The position numbers were made by a program, and so were the translations under genes. From Lutjanus erythropterus (lineage: Eukaryota > Chordata > Actinopteri > Lutjaniformes > Lutjanidae): 64,000 bases of DNA. Position 1 is the first letter of the stretch. Every line of letters begins with the position of its first letter. Positions 56,657 to 64,000 of the stretch are shown piece after piece. The stretch is from assembly GCA_020091685.1 (NCBI GenBank), contig CM034603.1, positions 3,187,348 through 3,251,347 on the forward strand, read 5' to 3'. The notes under the pieces are model-generated. The model saw only the letters and a list, made by a program, of their open reading frames with translations, was not told the origin of the DNA and did not search any database.

Positions 56657-56838
56657 CCAGGATCTGGTCAAGGTTTTTTAGTGTTAAAAGGAAGTTTTTC
56701 CTCAGCACAGTCGCCTCAGTGCTTGCTCTTGGTGGGAATTTATAAAGGTACAGTCCAGACCTGCTCTTATTTAAAAGTGCCCTCAGATAACTTTGGTATG
56801 ATTTGGTGCTATATAAATAAAACTGAACTGAGTCAAAA
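56657..56838 (+). mobile_element. LINE 3' end fragment, copy 1
   Basis: 'AGTGTTAAAAGGAAGTTTTT', 'GTCGCCTCAGTGCTTGCTC', 'CAGTCCAGACCTGCTC' and 'TGATTTGGTGCTATATAAAT' with AAACTGAACTGA tail repeats mark a common fish non-LTR 3' UTR. A second copy is at 59800-60020. Both are followed by the same short stretch ('GACATACCCAAATC', 'CTAATGTGGAGCTCT'). Confidence 0.7.
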
Positions 56839-57730
56839 AGTGACATTGACAGTGACATACCCAAATCGATGCCTAATGTGGAGCTCTTTAATCTAAACTG
56901 AGTTGGAAAAACAACAGGCAAACCCTGGACAAGCTTGTAGAGTAGAAGTGCTGCATGTGTAAAGCATGCTCCTGTAGATGTATTCTGGACACGTCTTCCT
57001 GAGGAGAAGACTTCAGAACATGATGGAGGAACCATATTTCCCAGCCGACCTGGACCTTGACCCTACTTACCCCACTGCCACTGCGACCTCTGAATAAGTG
57101 ACTGAAAATAGATGGACATGGATGGACCAAGTGCAAATGAAATACATTATACTGTACACTTGCACAGTGATAGGCTGGTGATATTCACTGCTGTGCTCCA
57201 AACCCTCTGAGAAATGATCACACAGGTTTGTAATGCAACACCAAGATCTGATTTGATCCCAGAGTATTTCATTCTCAGCCTTTCCTGCATTTTTACTCAA
57301 TGCTTTTTTTTCAGTCATTGTGTATGTGCATGCAAGAATGCATGACCCCAGCTTATATGACACACTGGCCATGGCTGATAAGAGAGAATGGCTTCACCTC
57401 AACCCACTGATCAGAGTGCAGGATAGAGGAGGAGGAGATAGACAGAAATAGAGTAAATAAGATAGAGGGAGAGAGGAATTTTCATTTAAGTCTGGAGGAC
57501 AGTACAGCCAGAGCTGTTAAATCATCTCACGTACCAAGTGGCAATAGGTTTTTTAAACACTTTTGTGAGACTTGAATTCAGCAGAACCTTTAAGTGTTGA
57601 ACTCAAACTTCTCATTTTGTGGGTCATCCATTTTTTTTTAAGTGCAGCAGTATGTGCATTGGTCTTCTCTTGTGTTTTGTCGCTATGTGCTACCTATCAA
57701 GACGTGCTGCTTAGTGTTTCTCTGGTTGAG
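56839..57730. other. No gene recognised; open segment at 56978-57097
   Basis: After CTCCTGTAG a 40-codon frame (MYSGHVFLRRRLQNMMEEP ... ending at TAA, 57095) is in phase 0 as needed after exon B. However the acceptor is poor and neighbouring sequence matches repeats at 58380 and 60040, so it is probably repeat-derived. The remainder is featureless. Confidence 0.25.
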
Positions 57731-57748
57731 GTTAGGGTTAGGGTTAGG
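57731..57748 (+). repeat. Three telomere-like GTTAGG units
   Basis: GTTAGGGTTAGGGTTAGG. Three units are too few to indicate a telomere fusion; short interstitial runs are common. Confidence 0.9.
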
Positions 57749-57904
57749 CTACTATTTTTTTGATAAAGCAGCGCCGGATCTACCAAAAAAATGGCAAAAA
57801 TTTGTGTTTCTAGGTAACTGCTTGGGGACAATAACACATATCATGCAAGAGGAATCTAGTTAAACTTTTTGAAGATTTTTAGACAAAGTTCTGTCCATCC
57901 ATCC

Positions 57905-58300
57905 ATTGCTGACCCGCACCCACAAAGTTCAGACCCAGAACTGACCCGTTAACCAAGGATTTGTCAGGTGAAATCCACCAATCCTGCAGCTGTCAATGTG
58001 TTTCCACAGTGATGACAAGCCTCATGTTCGGCTACCAAAAGCTAATACTTTTTACAAGAAGCAAAGCACCTGACAGCATTATTCTCACTGTCTTTAAGTG
58101 CACTGAATATCCAACTTGGCCTTCAGTGATGTACCTTCTACAATTTGGTATCCTCTCTTGTGGCCACAAAATGGAGATGAACCTTAGTGGCCACAAGGTG
58201 CCGCTAACATGGTATATTTGGGGACCACAGAGTAACTTTTTGGAGCCATAGGACATTGGGCCATGGTTAATATGAAATCTTGCAAGCTGTGAGCTCAGAT
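57905..58300 (-). mobile_element. hAT element H6 remnant, BED-finger region, copy 2
   Basis: The reverse complement follows 43060-43300: 'AAAAGCTAATACTTTTTACA', 'AGCATTATTCTCACTGTCTT' and 'TCCAACTTGGCCTTCAGTG' on the + strand equal the BED-finger coding part inverted. 'GACCCGCACCCACAAAG' matches the 3' flank of the 43 kb copy. The reading frame is broken. Confidence 0.65.
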
Positions 58301-58381
58301 TCTTTAAGAATTAGTGTTGTGAGCGCTGTTGCCATGGGTGCAGTTGTTGGGGCTTTCATCAGATGTGACATGGACATGGTT

Positions 58382-58740
58382 TGATCTATACTGAGTTGTA
58401 AAAACGATACACCCAGGACAAGCTTGGAGCTAAAACTTTTTGATTCTTTTTACAAGCAGCACAGTGTCTGGCAATGTTATTCTCGCCATATTTGAGCGCA
58501 CCAAATGTACGAATTGGTCTTCAATTTCGTATTCTCTGCAATCTGTTATCCTCCACTGGCTATATTTGCCTTTATGTCGTCCATTTTAGCTGTCAGCTAG
58601 CCTACATCGTTGTCAAATCAAACCCATTGTTTGGCAGGATATGGGGTCAAAGGTCGTGCTGTAGACTTTCACACTAAAACCGTGGTGGCTGATTAGGCTG
58701 GATATTACTGTATTAGTGGATATAAACGTTAAAAATTCTG
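58382..58740 (-). mobile_element. hAT element H6 remnant, transposase start, copy 3
   Basis: On the minus strand the leader ('CACTAATACAGTAATATCC', 'GCACGACCTTTGACCCC') leads to an ATG at 58584-58582 and MDDIKANIASGG, then a stop and further stops. It aligns with both 43010-43228 and 57985-58160. Copies 2 and 3 lie head to tail about 420 bp apart, a local tandem duplication of truncated elements. Confidence 0.7.
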
Positions 58741-58844
58741 TACAGTCATTTTAATTTCAGATTTTTTGAGGGAAAATATCTATGTATATTACATTTTATA
58801 CTCGTTACACAATGTTTTTGCAGGTCACCTAGTACAGGACTTGA

Positions 58845-59325
58845 ATCCATCCATCCATCCTCTTCTGGGATTGGGTTGTGGTGGGACCATTCCAGATGTC
58901 CCTCTCCCAGACAACACTTTCCAGCTCATCCTGGGAGGTCTTGAGGTGTTCCTAGGCCAGATGTGGTATGTAATCCCTCCAGCGAGTTCTGGGTCTAAGC
59001 CCTGGGTCTGCACCCAGTTGGACATGCCGGAAAAACCTCCAAAGGAAGTCTTCCAGGAGGCAGCCTGATCCTTTCAATGTGGAGGAGCAGCGGCTCTACT
59101 CCAAGCTCCTTCCAGATGTCCAGTCTATCTCTAAGGCTGAGCCCAGGAGGAAACTCGCCTTGGCTTCTTGTATCTGCAACCTCATTCTTTCAGTCACTAC
59201 CAAAGCTTAGGACCAGAGGTGAGGGCTTGAACATAGATCGACTGGTAAATTGAAAGCATTGCCTCCGGCTCAGCTCCCTCTTCACCACGACAGTCTGGCA
59301 CAAAACCTGCTTTACCACCTGCATT
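58845..59325 (-). mobile_element. Rex3/RTE-type LINE, 5'-truncated 3' end
   Basis: On the + strand it starts with (ATCC)4, the inverse of the GGAT tail of Rex3, and continues through phrases of its ORF2 C-terminus in reverse: 'CAGCTCATCCTGGGAGGTC', 'GTGGAGGAGCAGCGGCTCTA', 'TAGATCGACTGGTAAATTGA', 'TCAGCTCCCTCTTCACCACG'. The minus-strand frame contains DPELAGGITYHIWPRN, the remnant of the W.DYI..LAW segment. Frameshifts are present, and the reverse-transcriptase catalytic motifs lie upstream and are missing. Confidence 0.9.
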
Positions 59326-59379
59326 CCATATGCACACAGGTTTCCTCTGCACATCGTTTACCTACAGTAATTCAATAGA

Positions 59380-59620
59380 CATTTTTCCACGGCAGGGAAT
59401 AGTAGGTTAAACAATTAGCAGTATTAGCAATGATGCTAATTAAGGTTCAGTTCCATTCAGATCAAACACTGTCAGCCTTTCCAGTGAGCCAACATGCACA
59501 ACAGCAGCACCCTGTGTGACACTGAATGGAATGGAGCCTGAATTAATGGCATTATTTAAACCTGTCAATGTAAATGTCTCCTGCAGTAACTAAGTTCGAT
59601 AAAATGAAATGTCTGACGAA
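59380..59620 (-). repeat. Ancient foldback repeat F, copy 3 (inverted)
   Basis: Reading the + strand, 'TTTTTCCACGGCAGGGAATA', 'CCAGTGAGCCAACATGCAC' and 'GACACTGAATGGAATGGAGC' match copies 1 and 2 with the loop in opposite orientation. The arms here are 59425-59465 and 59517-59590. Confidence 0.7.
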
Positions 59621-59799
59621 TGATCATAAATTAGCTAAGAACTTATGACTGAAATTCAAATATAATAATCATTGAGGTTACAAACAGAAAAAATATTTTT
59701 AATTATCACTACTACTGCTATCATTACTCTTACTTTGAATCTTTAAGTGAAAGTTGGACTGTGCTACCACATGTTCTCTTTCCTCCTTGTTCCCTCCTT
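59621..59799. other. Short unrecognised spacer
   Basis: No supported feature. Confidence 0.45.
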
Positions 59800-60020
59800 A
59801 ACACTTTCTGGCTCAAGAACCAGGATCCACTTGAAGTTTTTTACCATTAAAAGGAATTTTTTTCTTGCTACAGTCACCTCAGTGCTTCCTCTTGGTAGGA
59901 ATAAATGGGTTTATAAAGGGTACGGTCTAGACCTGCTGTATTTCAAAAGTGCCCTGAGATAACTTTGATATGATTTGGTGCTATAAAAATAAAACTGAAT
60001 TAAATAAAACTGAATTAGGC
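59800..60020 (+). mobile_element. LINE 3' end fragment, copy 2
   Basis: 'ACCATTAAAAGGAATTTTTT', 'GTCACCTCAGTGCTTCCTC', 'ACGGTCTAGACCTGCTG', 'TGATTTGGTGCTATAAAAAT' and a tandem AATAAAACTGAATT tail. Same family as 56657-56838. Confidence 0.75.
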
Positions 60021-60093
60021 TAATATTGACAAACCCAAATCTGTGTCTAATGTGCAGCTCTGTCCTGTCCATTGTTCAAAAGTTGATCCAGAT

Positions 60094-60433
60094 CAGTCAT
60101 TCCCAAGAGCTGGGTCAAGACCCACAGGTGGGTCACAGGAGATTTTATTTTGGTCCCCATATAAATAAAATACTATGGAGGAAGTTCTGCAAATTTGAGA
60201 TTTACATCTCCAGTACACCTTTTGTAAAACATTTAAAATATGTGTATATTGTTTCACTGATTAGAGGAAAAACAAGACTCTTATTTTGCACTTATTTTGT
60301 CTCATTTTTGGGCTAAAATGTCCCATGTTGTTTTCCTGATAAGAGGAAATATAAACAATAAGATGACCTATTAACTCAAACTAATTTAATTTTTTCAAAT
60401 GTCTGTCCCCAGGGAAAAGTTTGGGAAACACTG
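60094..60433. mobile_element. Small hAT MITE H9 with perfect target duplication
   Basis: Ends CAGTCATTCCCAAGAGCTGG and AAAAGTTTGGGAAACACTG are imperfect inverted repeats. ATCCAGAT is found immediately outside both ends (60086-60093 and 60434-60441), an exact 8 bp hAT duplication. 340 bp, non-coding. It sits in sequence shared with the flank of the other LINE 3' end copy. Confidence 0.9.
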
Positions 60434-60441
60434 ATCCAGAT

Positions 60442-60844
60442 TGAAGTCTTTTCTGAAGTATACACAGTGGTGAAGGGCTGCAATAAATACACAGAAAAGA
60501 ATTTGTGGTCAGCTTGAAACGCTACACATTCTCACACCGTTCAGCCTCTCGCTGCAGACAGCAGGTGTGTATTTATTTGTCAAAAAGTTACAAAACCTGA
60601 GACAGTTTCTCCTGTCCGAGCTTTTTACTGCTTTCAAACTGTCTCAAACTGCAGTTCTGATGTTGGTAGAGACTAGACACACCAGTCACACCTAATGCTA
60701 AACAACAGCCATAGTTTTTGCAGAATTTTGAATAGAATAATTAGACAACTGTAATCACTCCAATATGTCATTTTTTTTTATCAATTTCTAACCAGTGGGG
60801 TTCATCCAACTGCATGGAAAGACAGCAGATTATTATAATTATTC
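60442..60844. other. Unrecognised DNA
   Basis: No supported feature. Confidence 0.45.
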
Positions 60845-61150
60845 ATCTTGTTACATAATTTTTGTCTTGTTATGTCTTTTTACGCTGTTTCATCTCTGTC
60901 CATCATGTTAGTGTTCCCTCGATTTAGGTTGAAATTAGTCATGATGTCACTGCATGGGTTGATGTAAAATAACAAAAATAAATAATCAATAATTCCCTTC
61001 AAATGCATTAAAACTAAAGTAAGAAGTCTGTTTTCAAAATGTAAGGAGTACAAAGTACAGATTGTTGTGTTAAAGTCTAAAAAGTTGTCAGAAATACAAA
61101 TACCTGAAAGACCTACTTAAGTACAGCAACAAAGTATTTGTACTTAGTTA
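60845..61150 (-). repeat. Composite repeat R7 plus minisatellite, copy 3 (inverted)
   Basis: The reverse complement has 'TACTCCTTACATTTTGAAAA', 'GGGAATTATTGATTATTTAT', 'TTTCAACCTAAATCGAGGG' and two to three AACAAGACAAAAATTATGTA-like units. Here the minisatellite is short, giving the probable ancestral length. Confidence 0.7.
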
Positions 61151-61559
61151 CATCCTATTGGTAGGGGTGTGTCAGCTTTACGGAGAATATTGAAAGTTAT
61201 GCCATGAAATGTCATTAAAGAAGTTTTGAATGCTTTAGTTCAGTCACAGCTTGATTACTGTTTTCAGTAATAATATCACCAAAGATATTATAGGAATGGT
61301 TATTCTCTCAGTTTGCTCGACACTGTTTTCAAACAGGATTTGTAACAGAATGACAGTTCATTCTTCCTAAAACAAAAACAGGTATGATGCAGAAAACAGT
61401 TGTGCAGAGCCACAGTCAGGTGGAATCCAAGAGGATACGAAACACCGGTTCAAGATTTTGTTAAAACAGTATTTACGATTATTTAAGGAAGCACAGACGA
61501 GGAAAATGGTGAAATAAAATGTAAACCTGGTTAAAGCAAAGAATGTGAAATATTTTTTG
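61151..61559. other. Unrecognised DNA
   Basis: No supported feature. Confidence 0.45.
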
Positions 61560-62300
61560 CAGTGGTGGAAACAGTACTGAAAATCTGTACTCAAGTACAA
61601 GTACTGTTACACTGCTAAAATATTACTCAATTACAAGTAAAAATAGTGGTGTTAGAAAAATACTTCAGTAATAGTACAAAGTATTCGTCAAAAAAACTAT
61701 TCAGAGTATTAGTTACTTTAAACTGATGATGTCACAGTCACCACTCCAGATTAGGGTTCTTAATTTTGTGTTTTGCTTTTCCAATATTTTAAATACTAAC
61801 AATCAATTGATCATTAATAATTGATCAGATACAAAAGTGTGTTTGTTTGCTCATGTTGACTAGTTGTTTTTTTGTCTTTTTTTTCTCATTGTAAGTTTTT
61901 ATTTCCTTATTCAGCAAATGTCTCCGGCAGACAAAAAACAAAGTTAGATGAGGTGCAGTTACTGCCGCGACTATTGGTTAAATACCCATGAATACATTTT
62001 TAACTGGTTAAATTCCTAACACAAAGTCAATTAAAGATCAATTATTAACATCCTTTTTTGTTTTGTTTTGTTTTTCTTTCCATATGTCCTGGTTTTCATT
62101 GGCTTGTTTGCTATCAGATCACCTTATTGGCTACAAAAATGCAGATTAAAAAGTCTGGATATTAATTCAAGTTGTACTCAGTACTCAACTATGATTTTAA
62201 AAGTAACTGAGTAGATTACATGGCATAATGAATACTTAAGTACAACTAAAGGTACAGACTTAAAAAATACTTAATTACAGTAATTTGAGTATTTGAATTC
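61560..62300 (+). mobile_element. hAT-type element H7, copy 2
   Basis: Starts CAGTGGTGGAAACAGTACTG and continues 'AAATCTGTACTCAAGTACAA' and 'AATATTACTCAATTACAAGT'. The right part ('AAAAGTAACTGAGTAGATTA', 'AATACTTAAGTACAAC') matches the inverse of 45109-45230. The final right terminus is lost or degenerate near 62300. No transposase. Confidence 0.7.
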
Positions 62301-62544
62301 CAAGAAATAGGGCACAGAAAACAGGGATGAAATAATTAATTACAGTGTGTGAAAGCACAGGATGGTAAATATATTACTTCAGGTCCTTCTGATCAAATGT
62401 TTATTATGAAGAATTATGAATGCATGTACACATGAAAGAATCGAGTTCCTATGATTTCTGGAGGAATAGTGGTTGATTTATAATTCTGTGTATAATTTAA
62501 TGCATGTTCTATGGAATGACAATTTGTTTCTCTACCTTATTTTA

Positions 62545-62680
62545 CTTAATTGTTAATTTAAAAGATGAGCTGTTCTGTTTGTTATGTTTATGTGTTTGTG
62601 GAACCCAGGAAGAATAGACAGTGCTCATGCTGGTGCTAATGAGGATCCTATTAAAGACATTAAAGACATTAAAAACATAT
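62545..62680 (+). mobile_element. LINE 3' end fragment of a second type
   Basis: 'GTGTTTGTGGAACCCAGGAA', 'GAATAGACAGTGCTCATGC' and 'AATGAGGATCCTATTAAAGA' with tail units AAAGACATTA resemble the 3' UTR of a frequent fish LINE ('GACCCCAGGAAGAATAGC...AATGGGGATCC'). No coding part. Confidence 0.55.
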
Positions 62681-62864
62681 CTGCTTACTGTCATATACAG
62701 GTCAATAGCACTCTGGAACTCTTTGCCCAAAGATATCATATCTACTTATAATAACGAAGTCGCTTTTAGAAAGCTTACAAAAATATATCTGACCAAATAA
62801 GAAGATTAAGCACATACCTCTATATGTATGTATATCTGATTGTCAGGTTATTTTATTTTCATTC

Positions 62865-63222
62865 ATTCATTTTCTGTAACCGCTTATTCCGTAAGGGTCA
62901 CGGGCTGCTGGAGTCTATCCCAGCTGACATTGGGTGAGAGGCGGGGTTCACCCTGGACAAGTCACCAGTTCATCACAGGGCTGACACATAGAGACAGACA
63001 ACCACTCACACTCACATTCACACCTACAGGCAATTTAGAGTCACCAATTAACCTAGCATGCATGTCTTTGGATTGTGGGAGGAAGCCGGAGAGAACCCAC
63101 GCAGACACGGGGAACATGGGGAGAACATGCAAACTCCGCACAGAAAGGCCCTGCCCCAGTAAGCCGGGGGATCGAACTCAGGACCTTCTTGCTGTGAGGC
63201 AGCAGTGCTAACCACTGCAAAC
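62865..63222 (-). mobile_element. tRNA-derived SINE with LINE-like 3' tail (family S2)
   Basis: On the minus strand the head reads 'GCAGTGGTTAGCACTGCTGC' (A-box region) and 'GGTCCTGAGTTCGATCCC' (B box). The body follows with 'AGTTTGCATGTTCTCCCC' and 'TAGGTGTGAATGTGAGTG', and the tail 'AAGCGGTTACAGAAAATGAA' ends in (TGAA)n. This is one of the most abundant teleost SINE-type repeats. The first bases of the head are missing, so its promoter may be weakened. Confidence 0.9.
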
Positions 63223-64000
63223 ATCTATATAACATCTCTATATAAGAACTACAGCAATGGACGCTCATTTTACAGAGGAGCAGTCTGTGAGACTCCTACA
63301 GGAACTACAACTTGCATTTTGTTGTACAATTCTTTTTTTTATTGTAAACTTCTGGAAAATGACAGTTTCTGCCTCAAACCAGCCTCCTCACATAAATATC
63401 ATCGCAGATCATGACATTTTACATTATGTCACACCTCATTAACAGATATTTCACTGGAGTTCACCTGGGAGACAGGTGATATTAACACAACAGTGAAGGT
63501 AAGGCTGCGGCGCTAATCACCACCACACCAACGTCATGTTTCATTAAACTGCTGTGCTGCACATTTTGAGCAGCTAATGCCTTCAATCTGACTTTATTAA
63601 GTTTTAATGACTGGTTAGAGCTTAAATTGGACTTTTATAACACATTAAATGTTAGAGGTGATTTGTCAGCGAGCTTTGTCTTCATCCCTGAAAACTTTAA
63701 ACAATATTCACGCTGCCATCTGGTCGCTACGGTGATGCACAGCCACACATATTCAGCGACACACCCAAACTAGAGCTCCCATTTCCAGGTTCTTTTTTCT
63801 TCCCTTCACTTAGTCATACACCCAGTTTATCACTCTACTGACACACACAGGCACACACACACCGTAACTCATCTGCAACTGTCATCCTCCCAGGGATTTA
63901 TATCTTAAGAGAAGAGGAGATTGAAAAGGTGAGATCAGTTGAGCATGATGAGGGAGACAGCTCGAATGGGAGCGGGGGATGATGCACGGTTCGTGTCATT
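63223..64000. other. Non-repetitive DNA to the window edge
   Basis: 63420-63560 and 63640-63740 are of higher complexity and unique here; a conserved element or exon outside my recognition is possible. Small (CA)n patches at 63840-63865. No splice-supported ORF. Confidence 0.4.

Noticed and set aside
56978..57097. Terminal exon following candidate exon B
   Set aside because: Weak acceptor, and the surrounding sequence resembles repeats at 58.4 and 60.0 kb.
57731..57748. Ancient telomere fusion
   Set aside because: Only three GTTAGG units without subtelomeric context.

Overview
The window looks like nuclear DNA of a ray-finned (teleost, probably percomorph) fish. It carries the usual teleost load of interspersed repeats: hAT-type elements with 8 bp target duplications, Tc1-like transposons, an L2/CR1-type LINE, a Rex3/RTE-type LINE 3' end, two kinds of tRNA-derived SINE, many foldback/MITE-like elements, minisatellites and (GT)n runs. 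There is no operon structure, no dense ORF packing and no intact long protein gene. Nothing could be searched against databases; family names rest on motifs, termini, target-site duplications and comparison of copies inside the window.

Layout. 0-6.4 kb: three copies of a local AT-rich repeat, a 'GAGACACAAA' minisatellite beside a duplicated block, an LTR-like tail, and a 1,024 bp hAT element (TSD GTAAAGAC) that interrupts an older foldback repeat. 8-13 kb: a dispersed repeat holding a LINE fragment, a degraded SINE, a long foldback element and a repeat-plus-minisatellite composite. 14.7-21.4 kb: hAT element (TSD AGTTTTAA), two TIR elements whose ends interlock, several foldback repeats, and another hAT element with nested insertions. 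22-34 kb: TTAA-flanked MITE, Tc1 5' part, two more copies of the first hAT family, a multi-exon gene remnant ending in a possible 44-codon spliced ORF, a second Tc1 5' part and a 3.1 kb L2-type LINE that lacks its endonuclease domain. 34-40 kb: two arrays of a TTTCAACTTTATTCTCAAC-like repeat, a second foldback copy, a 1.4 kb hAT element and a tandem array of small hairpins. 42-51 kb: hAT transposase (BED finger) remnant, LINE endonuclease fragment, further hAT and TIR elements. 51-54 kb: two open segments with good splice signals and matching phase are the best candidates for exons of an unidentified host gene on the + strand. 54-63 kb: minisatellite with a SINE in it, two more BED-finger hAT remnants, Rex3 tail, third foldback copy, a small hAT MITE (TSD ATCCAGAT) and a full tRNA SINE.

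How it works together: this is repeat-rich intergenic or large-intron DNA. Apart from the two candidate exons and the small spliced ORF, everything recognised is transposon-derived or tandemly repeated, and every recognisable transposon coding region is broken or truncated. I did not find evidence for a novel functional system. The most useful leads are the candidate exon pair, the SAMD3-like remnant, the old foldback family, the interlocked TIR pairs and the outer TSD match of two hAT copies.
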